From assembly GCA_964408805.1 (NCBI GenBank), contig CAYPAV010000002.1, positions 1 through 64,000 of the forward strand: a stretch of 64,000 nt of DNA, in the 5' to 3' direction. This document shows positions 1 through 7,772 of this stretch, piece by piece; within the stretch, counting starts at the first letter, position 1, and every line of letters begins with the position of its first letter. Position numbers and translations under genes: made by a program. The notes beneath the pieces were generated by a model. That model worked only from the letters and a program-made list of their open reading frames with translations. It made no database searches and had not been told where the DNA came from. This DNA is from CAYPAV01 sp964408805 (GTDB lineage Bacteria > Pseudomonadota > Alphaproteobacteria > UBA8366).

Positions 1-57
1 ATCATAACACCGACGGGCTACGCATTCTGGGACGCTTGCACGGAATTGTCGGTATGA

Positions 58-80
58 AGCACCATTAGGTTATTGGTGCT
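58..80 (-). terminator. Possible hairpin at the 3' end of the small-ORF cluster
   Basis: A perfect 7-bp inverted repeat (AGCACCA / TGGTGCT) with a 9-nt loop overlaps the stop codon of the leftmost minus-strand ORF. It could end transcription of the four-gene cluster, but the run of T residues after it on the minus strand is poor, so it is only a weak terminator candidate. Confidence 0.3.
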
Positions 81-372
81 AAGTCCTTAATCGCCTCGGC
101 TTTGTCTTCCATTTTTTTGAGAAGTACGGCTGCGTCAAATGATATGCCGTTTTGTTCGTGTTCACAGACGAGATACTGTAGGCATTCCCATTAAAGGATT
201 TGCGCCAAAGCGAGGCGGGTCGGAAGCCATTGGTTCGTCCGATAAATAGACCGAGATTTAGAGCGCCAATCTCGGTCAGAGTGTCTTGGAGATGCCTGAA
301 TGTAAAACCAAGAAGCTTCTCGGCTTTTGGCGAAATGCGCTTTATATTTATAGTGTATTCGAATTTGCCCAT
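79..372 (-). CDS. Hypothetical protein, 97 aa
   Basis: I do not recognise this protein. It is basic at its C-terminus (a KKWKTKPRRLR tail) and has no signal peptide, membrane segment or Cys cluster. A good ribosome binding site (TAGGAG) lies about 7 bases before the ATG, which supports real translation. Its base composition is clearly lower in GC than the rest of the window, as expected for acquired DNA. It is the last of up to four small minus-strand ORFs with short gaps, on the 3' side of tRNA-Ser, so it is probably cargo of an integrated element. Function unknown. Confidence 0.5.
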   Translation of the reverse strand: MGKFEYTINIKRISPKAEKLLGFTFRHLQDTLTEIGALNLGLFIGRTNGFRPASLWRKSFNGNAYSISSVNTNKTAYHLTQPYFSKKWKTKPRRLRT

Positions 373-381
373 TTCAGACTC

Positions 382-591
382 CTAAATTAAATTCTCTAGC
401 CTCTCGAGCGCGGCCAGAATGTCGGCGTGACGGGTCGCCTTGGTCACTTGGTCGAGGCAAGTTTCGAAAGCGGCGACGATGGATTCCGGCGTCGCCGGCG
501 TGTCGCATGCCGCTTGCCATGCCGCCGTGACCGCCTCGAGCGCGTCGGATCTGTAATCGGGGAAAGGTAAGTTTTCATTGGCCGGGCGCAT
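382..591 (-). CDS. Hypothetical small acidic protein, 69 aa
   Basis: This is a short, acidic, predicted all-helical protein with no recognised domain. A GAGG-type ribosome binding site precedes the ATG at 591. The gene lies 15 bases after the stop of the 607-813 ORF and 9 bases before the start of the 79-372 ORF, so the three look co-transcribed. Alanine-rich helices with regular charged positions suggest a small helical-bundle or accessory protein, but no function can be assigned. Confidence 0.5.
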   Translation of the reverse strand: MRPANENLPFPDYRSDALEAVTAAWQAACDTPATPESIVAAFETCLDQVTKATRHADILAALERLENLI

Positions 592-606
592 GCGCGGAAT
601 CCCTCG

Positions 607-813
607 TTATTGCGTGACGTAAGCGCGCCGAAGTACGGAGGCCAATACGCAATGACTGTCCGCTCCGGCGTCGTCGAATTCGATGACATAGGCCCAAATT
701 TGGCCGTCTTCCCTTTTGCCCGCCGACGTAAACACGACTTCGATTTCCTCTTCAGCGAGAACGCCAACGGCGCAAATCAATCTCTCCCCTTCCCTAAAAT
801 CGACCATCCGCAA
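607..813 (-). CDS. Hypothetical protein, 68 aa
   Basis: The protein looks beta-rich (alternating hydrophobic stretches such as RLICAVGVL and IWAYVIEF) and is not recognised. Two in-frame ATG codons lie at 813 and 807; a TAGAGGG stretch just upstream could serve either. It follows the stop of the 819-1070 frame by 5 bases and continues into the 382-591 ORF, consistent with one transcription unit of small accessory genes. Confidence 0.45.
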   Translation of the reverse strand: MRMVDFREGERLICAVGVLAEEEIEVVFTSAGKREDGQIWAYVIEFDDAGADSHCVLASVLRRAYVTQ

Positions 814-818
814 ACCCT

Positions 819-1070
819 CTATTTCACGCGCTGGAATTTCGGTGACGGCGGCAATTGTTCACCGCAATCTTCACAGATCTCCCCCGCCCAAACGTTATCC
901 TCACACCACTCTCGCGGTCCCCCCGGCGCAAGGTCACAACGGCAAACCGGCTCCAGATAAATTATCTCGGTCGAATTGCCTGGGCAGGGTTGCCTTGACC
1001 TCTTTGAATTCCGGAAACTGCACGTCCGTTCGGTACAATGAGGGCCTATATTTGCCTCTTCGTTACCCAT
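819..1070 (-). CDS. Possible Cys-rich small protein, start uncertain
   Basis: The C-terminal ~50 residues carry paired cysteines (VCRCD, EWCED, ICEDCG) that resemble small zinc-ribbon proteins often encoded in alphaproteobacterial prophages and islands. The N-terminal part looks like shadow coding, and I see no convincing start codon near residue 33, where the protein-like part begins. It may be a degraded or truncated gene. It heads the minus-strand small-ORF cluster. The interval 1071-1169 beyond it holds no recognisable gene and may contain the divergent promoters. Confidence 0.33.
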   Translation of the reverse strand: MGNEEANIGPHCTERTCSFRNSKRSRQPCPGNSTEIIYLEPVCRCDLAPGGPREWCEDNVWAGEICEDCGEQLPPSPKFQRVK

Positions 1071-1169
1071 ACATCGTCAGTTTAGGGCCCTCCTCACGCA
1101 GCACGGCAATCCGTTACCCGTGGTGACAGCGCCTGACGGCGTTCAACACTAACGGAAAGGAGGCCCGGG

Positions 1170-1475
1170 ATGCCAAACACCGCCCCTCTCAACCTCGAAC
1201 AAGCCGACAAGGCGGTACTCGCCGAGGAGTGGAAGTCCACGTTTAATGCGCCTTCACCCCGACACGCTCGCGCAGGGTATGGTGTCGGTCCCGGCTACGT
1301 CAGTCGTGTCATTCAACTTGCATTCCTTGCACCTGATATTGTTAAGGGAATTATTGAGGGACGCCAGCCCATCGAACTGACCGCCGAATCACTGATGCGA
1401 AACCGGAAAATTCCAACAGATTGGCGTAAACAGCGCCGGCTACTGGGATTCGCCGAATTAACTGCCTCCGAATGA
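1170..1475 (+). CDS. Small HTH protein of recombinase-cassette type
   Basis: The segment GYGVGPGYVSRVIQLAFLAP, followed by DIVKGIIEGRQP and DWRKQRRLLGF, matches the pattern of short helix-turn-helix proteins found beside large serine recombinases and DUF2924 proteins in alphaproteobacterial integrated elements (family knowledge). The usual N-terminal charged stretch looks shortened here, so it may be a degenerate copy. A strong AGGAGG site lies about 10 bases before the ATG. The partner recombinase is not in the window. Its place on the 3' side of tRNA-Ser fits the margin of an integrated element. Confidence 0.55.
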   Translation: MPNTAPLNLEQADKAVLAEEWKSTFNAPSPRHARAGYGVGPGYVSRVIQLAFLAPDIVKGIIEGRQPIELTAESLMRNRKIPTDWRKQRRLLGFAELTASE

Positions 1476-1670
1476 CGAGAGAATTAGTGTTTCTCAGTTA
1501 AAAAGTTGACTGCGGAATTAGGGTTCAGAGAACATCGCTCGAATCTCGGGAAAATTTTGTGGTTTATGGATATCCAACGTCTCTGCGATTTGAGGATATC
1601 GCGCGAATGCCCCAGAACTGTGGGCTTCTGTGCAAACCTAATGTTCACCGCGAATTTGCACAGGAAAGAA

Positions 1671-1757
1671 TGGCGGAGGGAGGGGGACTCGAACCCCCGC
1701 TACCCTATCGGGTAGACGGATTAGCAATCCGCTGCATTACCACTCTGCCATCCCTCC
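1671..1757 (-). tRNA. tRNA-Ser (anticodon GCU)
   Basis: Read on the minus strand, the 7-bp acceptor stem GGAGGGA pairs exactly with TCCCTCC, followed by discriminator G and an encoded CCA end (1671-1673). The anticodon arm reads GATTGCTAATC, giving GCU (AGC/AGU codons). There is a long class II variable arm (TACCCGATAGGGTA) and a canonical T-loop (GTTCGAGTC). Length is 87 nt including CCA. The 3' end faces the small-ORF region at the left of the window, the usual side for integrase insertion. Confidence 0.97.
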
Positions 1758-1831
1758 GCGGTCGGGGCTTCAGCGGGGGTGGCGCGCGCCCCGTGAATCG
1801 TGGGGGTTGGTAGCGCGACCCGCGCGTCCTG

Positions 1832-2671
1832 TCAACGCGGCCGGTCGGAGATCGTCCCGCGCAAAAAGCGGCGGGACTGGCGGAGCGGATTCTCGCCGGT
1901 GGCGCTGTGCCAGGTACAGCGATTGTCCCAGATCACGGTATCGCCCATGCGCCATTGATGGCGCGCCTGATAGCGTTCCTGGCCGCACCACGCATAGACT
2001 TCCTCCAGGAGTTCATCCGCCGCGTCATCCGACATGTCGAGAATTCCGACGGTGTGGGTCGGGTTGACGAAGACCGAGGGTCGGCCCGATTCCCGGTGCG
2101 TCCGAATGATCGGATGATCGACCAACGGCACGTCCCGGTCCTCGGCCTCGAGCCGTGACGCCCCCCTGGCCGCCCGGCCGCCGTATCGGAAGGTGCCGCG
2201 CTTGCCCTCAAGGCGGCTGCGCAAGCCCGCCGGCATTTCTTCCAGTGCCATATACATATTCGCGAAGAGGGTATCGCCCCCTTCGTCGGGGATCTCGATC
2301 GTGTGCAGCATGGTCGCCTTCGCCGGCACCTCCAGGTAGCACATATCGGTATGCCAGCCGACGCCCCGTGCCGACTCGAACGCATCGACCTCCCCGGCCT
2401 CGTTGAGGTTGGTCATGATAATGAGTTCCTCATGCTCCGGATGGCGGTATTTCTGGGTGATATGGGGCTGGAGCACGCCGAAATTGGCTTCGAAGGCGAC
2501 CATCTCGGCCGCCGTCATCATTTGGTCGCGGAACACCAACACGCAGTGGTCGAGAAACGCCCGTTCGACCGCCTCTCTGGTCTCGCCATCGAGTGGCCGC
2601 GCGATATCGACCCCGACGACTTCGGCGCAAAGCGGCTCCGCCATCTTTCTAACCTCAATACCCATCGGCAT
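1832..2671 (-). CDS. TauD/TfdA family Fe(II)/2-oxoglutarate dioxygenase
   Basis: This is an intact 279-residue member of the alpha-ketoglutarate-dependent taurine/2,4-D dioxygenase family. The Fe(II) triad is visible: H107-x-D109 in GWHTDM and the distal H255 in CTWHSATG, followed by the 2-oxoglutarate-binding Arg near the C-terminus (RRFLRG). Enzymes of this type hydroxylate sulfonates, phenoxyacids or related acids, releasing succinate and CO2; the substrate cannot be told from sequence. GAGG lies about 5 bases before the chosen ATG, with a second ATG two codons in. It stands alone between tRNA-Ser and the caspase-like gene. Confidence 0.9.
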   Translation of the reverse strand: MPMGIEVRKMAEPLCAEVVGVDIARPLDGETREAVERAFLDHCVLVFRDQMMTAAEMVAFEANFGVLQPHITQKYRHPEHEELIIMTNLNEAGEVDAFESARGVGWHTDMCYLEVPAKATMLHTIEIPDEGGDTLFANMYMALEEMPAGLRSRLEGKRGTFRYGGRAARGASRLEAEDRDVPLVDHPIIRTHRESGRPSVFVNPTHTVGILDMSDDAADELLEEVYAWCGQERYQARHQWRMGDTVIWDNRCTWHSATGENPLRQSRRFLRGTISDRPR

Positions 2672-2750
2672 TCGACCTCGCTAAGTTCGCCCACCGCCAA
2701 TTCGATAAGGATTTATCTAGCGTGGGCGAGACCGGAAGTAACTGGTCGGA

Positions 2751-4439
2751 TTAATCGCTGTTCTCCTCCTCCTCTTCCTGGGGCGGGGCGCTGTCGATGA
2801 TCTTGCCGAGCAAGCCCGGCAGGGTGAAATCGAGCACCGCCGGATCCTCGGGCGGCGTCTCGCCCTTGAGGCGCAAGACCAATCGCCGCGCGGCCTCGGC
2901 GGCCGCCTTGCCGAGAAGCTCGCGCTCGACCTCGCTCTCCGGCGTCTCGCCGAGATCGGCCGTCCGGCGCGCCACGGCCGAGGCCGCCGTCGTTTCGCCG
3001 CTCGCCAGCGTCCGCGCCGTAACCTCGACCTCGACCACGACTTCGCTCAACTGTTTGGAGACCCGCCGGACCGCATCGCCGAGCAAGAGCCGGCCCAACT
3101 CGGCGGCGAAAAATTCTGGATTGACGCGATCGTTCCGCTCGTAGCGCACGACCTTGCCCGACACCCGGACTGCGGCACCGGTCATATCGGCAGAGGCAAC
3201 CGGATCGACCCAGATTCCCGGCAGTGCGCCGAGCCGGCGGCGAATGGCAGCCGCAAGATAGGCTCGCGGAACGCCCTTCCGCTTAACCGGCGCCAAGCGA
3301 TAGACCTCGGCGCCCGGCGGCGGCACGGCGCGTTTGGCCAGCTGTTTCGGCGCGGCGGCCGCCGGCGGGGTCTTTTCACGCAATTGCAGCCGCGCAAGAG
3401 GAGCGAAGGTGCCGTTCGGATAACGCTTGAGATAGGCGTTGTAGGCCGCGGGCGTGCCATCCTTCGAGGCCGCCTGCCAGAAGACCGTCTCCTGGTTCAT
3501 CACCGTCGTTCTGGCCGCACGGGCGGTGGTCCGTCTCGGCGCCGGCGGCGCCTCGTCGCCGCGAAGGGCGAAAACGAAATCTCCCAGGTCAAAATTCTTG
3601 TCGCGCAGCTTGCCGTAGCGCGGGGTCTGTTTCGCCTGCGTTAGGTTGGTGATGCGATCGGCGAGAAAGATACCGATCTCGCTTGCGGTGACGAATTTGT
3701 CGCCGTTGGCATCGGCCCGCTCTTCGCCCGAGAGCGCCCGCAGGAACAATTCACGAAAGGTGCCGTCGTCGGAGACCGTCTGACCCGCGTCACCCGATGT
3801 CAGGAACTGACGCACCGGGCGTGTGGTGGCGCGGGTGACCGCGACCGGCGGCAAGGCCCGCGCGGTATCGAAAATCGTACCCGCGAAGCATGAATCGAAA
3901 CCCGCGAAAGCATGCTTGGACTGCGCCAGGTGGACGAACTCCCCAAACCGCCGCAAGGATAGCGCCTTCAAACGGAACGTCGCCCCGGCACCTGGAAGGG
4001 GGGCATCGACCGGCACGATAAATCCTTCTCCGTTCTCGGTGACGCCGTGGCCCGCGAACCATACGAAAAGCCGCGCTTCCGGGTCTTCGCCCTTGATCAC
4101 GAAGAACTCCTCCAACGCCGTCTTCAGCTGGCGCGAGGTGAGATCCGTCTTGAGAGTGACCGCGAATCCCCGTTCCTTGAGCGCCGCCGCCACCAATTGG
4201 GCGTCCTTCACCGCATTCGAAAGGCGCGGCCAGCCACCGCTGTAACCATCGATGCCGATCACCAGGGCATGCGAGGCGGCATAAAGTTCGACCTCCTCGA
4301 CGATGGCGGCGTCTTTGGATTCATTCGCCCGCAGCTCGACCGTCAGGCCGCGACGCTCCGCCGCTGCGGCATCAAGCGTCGGGCCGATCGCAGCCAGCGC
4401 GGCGCAAAGAAACCACCAAATCCATTTCCGTTGCGGCAT
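2751..4439 (-). CDS. Secreted caspase-like (peptidase C14) protein
   Basis: The chosen ATG gives 562 residues starting with a basic, hydrophobic signal peptide (MPQRKWIWWFLCAALAAI). The open frame extends to 4547, but that would eat into the divergent promoter and bury the signal. The caspase p20-like domain follows (HALVIGIDGYSG), with the catalytic pair visible as H131 in WFAGHG and C184 in FDSCFAG. An EF-hand-like DANGDKFVTASEIG segment sits near residue 250, then a short repeat typical of alphaproteobacterial caspases (AYNAYLKRYPNGTF). The C-terminal 200 residues are not recognised. It is probably periplasmic; its target is unknown. It is divergent from the selenoprotein gene. Confidence 0.85.
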   Translation of the reverse strand: MPQRKWIWWFLCAALAAIGPTLDAAAAERRGLTVELRANESKDAAIVEEVELYAASHALVIGIDGYSGGWPRLSNAVKDAQLVAAALKERGFAVTLKTDLTSRQLKTALEEFFVIKGEDPEARLFVWFAGHGVTENGEGFIVPVDAPLPGAGATFRLKALSLRRFGEFVHLAQSKHAFAGFDSCFAGTIFDTARALPPVAVTRATTRPVRQFLTSGDAGQTVSDDGTFRELFLRALSGEERADANGDKFVTASEIGIFLADRITNLTQAKQTPRYGKLRDKNFDLGDFVFALRGDEAPPAPRRTTARAARTTVMNQETVFWQAASKDGTPAAYNAYLKRYPNGTFAPLARLQLREKTPPAAAAPKQLAKRAVPPPGAEVYRLAPVKRKGVPRAYLAAAIRRRLGALPGIWVDPVASADMTGAAVRVSGKVVRYERNDRVNPEFFAAELGRLLLGDAVRRVSKQLSEVVVEVEVTARTLASGETTAASAVARRTADLGETPESEVERELLGKAAAEAARRLVLRLKGETPPEDPAVLDFTLPGLLGKIIDSAPPQEEEEENSD

Positions 4440-4586
4440 TCGATTGATCCGATCCGTGAATTGGCGGCGATGGTGCGTTGGGGGACCCGTCCTGTCAATC
4501 AACGGGGCCGGTTTCGCTCGACTTCCGGCACTTTCGCGACAAATCATGATTCGGGATCACGGAACGAATTGTGAGAGGCAAACCCC

Positions 4587-6320
4587 ATGCTCACCAACGC
4601 CGAAACACACGCGGTCGTCTGGCCCCGGGCGGCCCGGGAAGTGGATGTCGCCCCCGCGGCACCACGTCTTGAGACGCTTGAAGGCAAAACCGTCTGCCAG
4701 CTCTGGGACTATCTCTTCCGGGGCGACGAAGTCTTCGATCTTCTGGAAGAAGGGCTAGCGGCGCGCTACCCCGGCATCGAGTTCGTCGATTGGCGCGAAT
4801 TCGGCTCGACCCACGGCGCCGACGAGCGCGAAATCCTAGCGGGTCTGCCGGACAAGATGCGCGCCATGGGGGTCGATGCCGTGATCTCCGGCATGGGCTG
4901 CTGAGGCAGCTGCACGCCCGCCGTGTTGCGGGCAAGTGCTGTCGCCGAGAAAGCCGGCGTTCCTACCGCCTCCCTCGTTTGCGAGGGATTCCTCGGCCAG
5001 GCCGGCACGACCAGTGTCGGGCTCGGCCTGCCGAACCTGCCGGTCGCCCGGGTGCCGGGTCATGTCAGCACGCAAAGCACCGATGAGCTGCGCCGGAACA
5101 TCCTCGACGTCACCTTGGACGAGGTGGTGCGGAACCTGACCGAAGCCCCCGCCCCGATCGAGACTCCGGACGACCCCAACCCCCGCGAAATCGTCTTTAC
5201 CGGCACGATCGACGAAATTAACCGCCTGTTCATCGAGAATGAATGGAGCGACGGGCTGCCGATCGTGCCGCCGACGGCGGAACGGGTCGAACGATTTCTC
5301 GCCTTCACCGACCGCGACCCGGACGAGGTGCTGGCGATCCTGCTTCCCGACAGCCGGGCCGCCACGATCTGGTCGGTTGCGGTCAATGGGGTGATGGCGG
5401 GCTGCCGGCCGGAATATATGCCGATCCTGGTGGCGCTCATCGAGGCGATGGCCGACCCGGCTTATGGCGTGGAGCATTCTGGCAATACGCCGGGCGGCGA
5501 GACGCTGATCACCCTGAACGGGCCGATTGCCCGCCAACTCCGTTTCAACGACGAGCAGGGCGTACTTCGCGACGGCTTCCAGCCGAACACCACCGTCGGC
5601 CGGTTCTGGCGGCTGGCGCTTCGGAACCTCGCCGGTTTCCTTTTGCACAAGAACGACAAATGCACCTTCGGCAACACCTGGCGGGTGGTGATGGCGGAGA
5701 ACGAGGCGGTCTGCGAGGCCATCGGCTGGCCGACCATGGCGCAGGATATGGGCCTGGCGAAGGGAGCCAACGCGGTCACTATCTCACGCTACACGGGGAG
5801 CGACCTGATCGCGTCCGCCACCGGCGATAAGGGCGAGCACATGCTCCCCTACCTCGCAGACGCGGTCTTGAAGCAGACGACATGGCAGCTCGTCTTCACT
5901 ATCGGCACCTCGCCGGGAACGTTGCGCCCGCTACTGGTATTGAGCCCCATCCTCGCCGAAACCCTGGCGCGGGACGGCTGGTCGAAAGCGGATGTGCGGA
6001 AATATCTCTATGACCATTGCCGCCTGCCCGCCTGGGAATTCGAGCGCTATCTCGGCGAATGGACGGATCATCCGATCCGGGATCTCCGCGATCAGGTCGG
6101 CCTCAACCGGGCGCCGACGGACTTCGCCGAATCGGACGATCCGGACCGCCTTGTGCCGATCGTCTTCGATCCCGAGGATTTCATGGTCGCGGTCAGCGGC
6201 GACCCGCTGCGTACCAACGCCATCACCTTCGCCCATAACGGCATCCTGGGTTATCCGGTCAGCAAGGAAGTGAGCTTGCCAACGGACTGGGAGGATCGCT
6301 TGAAGGCGGCACGCGGGTAG
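4587..6320 (+). CDS. UGSC family selenoprotein (in-frame UGA = Sec106)
   Basis: Two ORFs in the same frame (4587-4904 and from ~4905 to 6320) are separated only by TGA at 4902-4904. Read as selenocysteine, the centre is GMGC-U-GSCTPAVLR, i.e. Cys105-Sec106-Gly-Ser-Cys109. This matches the UGSC family described from marine metagenomes, whose non-Sec homologues carry CGSC at this place (established knowledge). Protein-like sequence continues without a gap across the UGA (ISGMGC ... GSCTPAVLRASAVAEKAGVP), and the second ORF has no start codon before conserved sequence begins. The N-terminal ~190 residues form the UGSC domain; the C-terminal ~385 residues are a second conserved region of unknown role with more cysteines. 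A GAGAGG site precedes the ATG. Redox activity is an inference; the reaction is unknown. Confidence 0.88.
4905..4940 (+). promoter_or_regulatory. Bacterial SECIS-like hairpin after the UGA
   Basis: Directly after the UGA, bases 4912-4921 (GCAC plus GCCCGC) pair with 4928-4933 (GCGGGC) and 4936-4939 (GTGC), leaving an AA bulge on the 3' side and a 6-nt apical loop CGTGTT (4922-4927). The loop starts 17 nt after the UGA and has G as its second base. Published bacterial SECIS models ask for a loop about 16-37 nt from the UGA with a G in its first two positions, so the element fits. SelB binding is inferred. Confidence 0.75.
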
Positions 6321-6406
6321 TCCGACGGCTGGATTTGTAGTTGGAGAACTCTATGATCCGACCGCCGCACGAAGGCGGATGTTTCGACCGGAATGGAGGA
6401 GACTAG

Positions 6407-7603
6407 ATGCGTTGTGAAGTCGTTGCCATCGGCACCGAATTGCTGCTCGGCCAGATCGTCGATACGAATTCGTCCTGGATCGGCGAGCAATTGGCGCTTG
6501 TCGGCATCGATTCCCATTTCCAGGTCAAGGTCGGCGACAACCCCGAGCGCATGGAGGCCTGCATCCGCCAGGCCCTCGAGCGGAGCGATGCGGTGATCTG
6601 CTGCGGCGGCCTCGGCCCGACCCAGGACGACATCACGCGCGAGGTGATCGCCGGCATCATGGGGGTCGAGTTGGCGCGCGACGAGGAGATCGTCGCCAAG
6701 ATTCATCACATGTTCGCCTCGCGCGGCCGGCGAATGTCTGACAACAACCGCCGCCAGGCCGACATTCCGATTGGTGCCACGCCGATCCCCGAGATGCCGG
6801 GAACGGCGCCCGGGCTTCTTTGTCCGGTCGGCGAGAAAGTGATCTACGCCGTGCCCGGCGTTCCCCATGAAATGCGGGAGATGCTGGAAGGCACCGTGCT
6901 GCCCGACCTTCAACGGCGCTCGGGCGAGGTCTCGGTGATCCGAAGCCGGGTGCTCCGCACTTGGGGCCACAGCGAATCGGGATTGGCCAAGGTACTGGGA
7001 CCGCGGATCGAGCAGCTCGACGGAATCGGCAACCCGACACTCGCCTTCCTGGCGAGCGGGATCGAGGGCATCAAGGTGCGCATCACCGCCAAATCGGCGG
7101 ACGAGGCCACGGCGGCGCAGATCCTGGCGGCGGAAGAGGTCCATATCCGAGAACTCCTGAACGACGTCATCTTCGGCGTCGACGAGGAGACCATGGAAAG
7201 CGTCGTCCTGGACGAGTTGCGCCGGCGCGGCCTGACCCTTGCCGTTTCGGAAGCCCTGACCGGCGGCATCCTGGCACAGCGTCTTAGTCAGATCGACGAC
7301 AGAATGCTAGTCTTTCGCGGCGCCATCGTCGCCCCGGATATTGGGGGAACCGGAACCGCCGAGGCCCGCGCCGCCGCCGCCGCGTCGGAAGCCCGCCAGG
7401 CCCTTCGCGCGGATGTCGGGATCGCCGCCATCCGCCCCGAACGCGACGAAGGCCATCCGCCGGGTGCCGTCTTCTTCGGCATCGCCATCGGCGAGGATCA
7501 GTTCAATTCGAGCGTGATGCTGCCGGGCGACCGGCACCGGCTTCGCAATTATTCGGTCATCAACCTACTGAATTTCCTCCGCCGGACGCTGGCGTCGCTT
7601 TAA
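6407..7603 (+). CDS. cinA: CinA-like protein with diverged C-terminal deamidase domain
   Basis: Residues 1 to ~170 are a clear MoCF/MogA-like domain (AIGTELLLGQIVDTN, CCGGLGPTQDD, YAVPGVPHEM), as in CinA. The C-terminal CinA/PncC domain, which in active members deamidates nicotinamide mononucleotide, is recognisable at SEALTGGILAQ (usually AESCTGG), but the following half is strongly diverged: the expected TGIAGP-type segment is replaced by IAAIRPERDEG. I therefore doubt deamidase activity. Length (398) is near normal. A GGAGG site precedes the ATG. The gene sits between the selenoprotein gene and the tungstate importer; the MoCF fold also binds molybdopterin in other proteins, but a link to tungsten is only suggestive. 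Confidence 0.82.
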   Translation: MRCEVVAIGTELLLGQIVDTNSSWIGEQLALVGIDSHFQVKVGDNPERMEACIRQALERSDAVICCGGLGPTQDDITREVIAGIMGVELARDEEIVAKIHHMFASRGRRMSDNNRRQADIPIGATPIPEMPGTAPGLLCPVGEKVIYAVPGVPHEMREMLEGTVLPDLQRRSGEVSVIRSRVLRTWGHSESGLAKVLGPRIEQLDGIGNPTLAFLASGIEGIKVRITAKSADEATAAQILAAEEVHIRELLNDVIFGVDEETMESVVLDELRRRGLTLAVSEALTGGILAQRLSQIDDRMLVFRGAIVAPDIGGTGTAEARAAAAASEARQALRADVGIAAIRPERDEGHPPGAVFFGIAIGEDQFNSSVMLPGDRHRLRNYSVINLLNFLRRTLASL

Positions 7604-7623
7604 AAGGCTCGTCGCCGACAGTG

Positions 7624-7653
7624 CCGTCATTCCCGCTTTTGCCGGAATGACGG
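7624..7653 (+). repeat. GTCATTCC-type palindromic repeat, possible terminator
   Basis: CCGTCATTCC and its exact complement GGAATGACGG flank a 10-nt centre just after cinA. Palindromes built on GTCATTCCCGC are dispersed intergenic repeats in many proteobacteria. The 10-bp stem could also terminate cinA transcription or protect the mRNA end, though no clean T-run follows. Only this copy was seen in the window. Confidence 0.55.
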
Positions 7654-7677
7654 CGATATTTCTCAATTTATTCGGCG

Positions 7678-7695
7678 AATTTCTGTAATTTCTGT
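7678..7695 (+). promoter_or_regulatory. Tandem 9-bp repeat in the tup leader
   Basis: AATTTCTGT occurs twice head to tail in the AT-rich 169-bp region upstream of tupB. The region is otherwise free of genes and must hold the tupBCA promoter. The repeat could be a binding site for the HTH/PBP regulator encoded at the other end of the cluster; this is inference from position only. Confidence 0.3.
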
Positions 7696-7772
7696 CTTTT
7701 TCTACTGTTTTCTCCGATTTAGTGGACGCTCTCACAAAAATCGACAGATAATCGGCGCCTCTTCGATGGAGG

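Noticed and set aside
4923..6320. Separate gene starting at GTG 4923
   Set aside because: The GTG lies within the loop of the SECIS-like hairpin and conserved sequence (GSCTPA) precedes it in frame, so it is part of the selenoprotein.
6362..6378. Terminator hairpin after the selenoprotein gene
   Set aside because: Only a 5-bp stem (CCGCC/GGCGG) without a T-run; too weak in a GC-rich genome.
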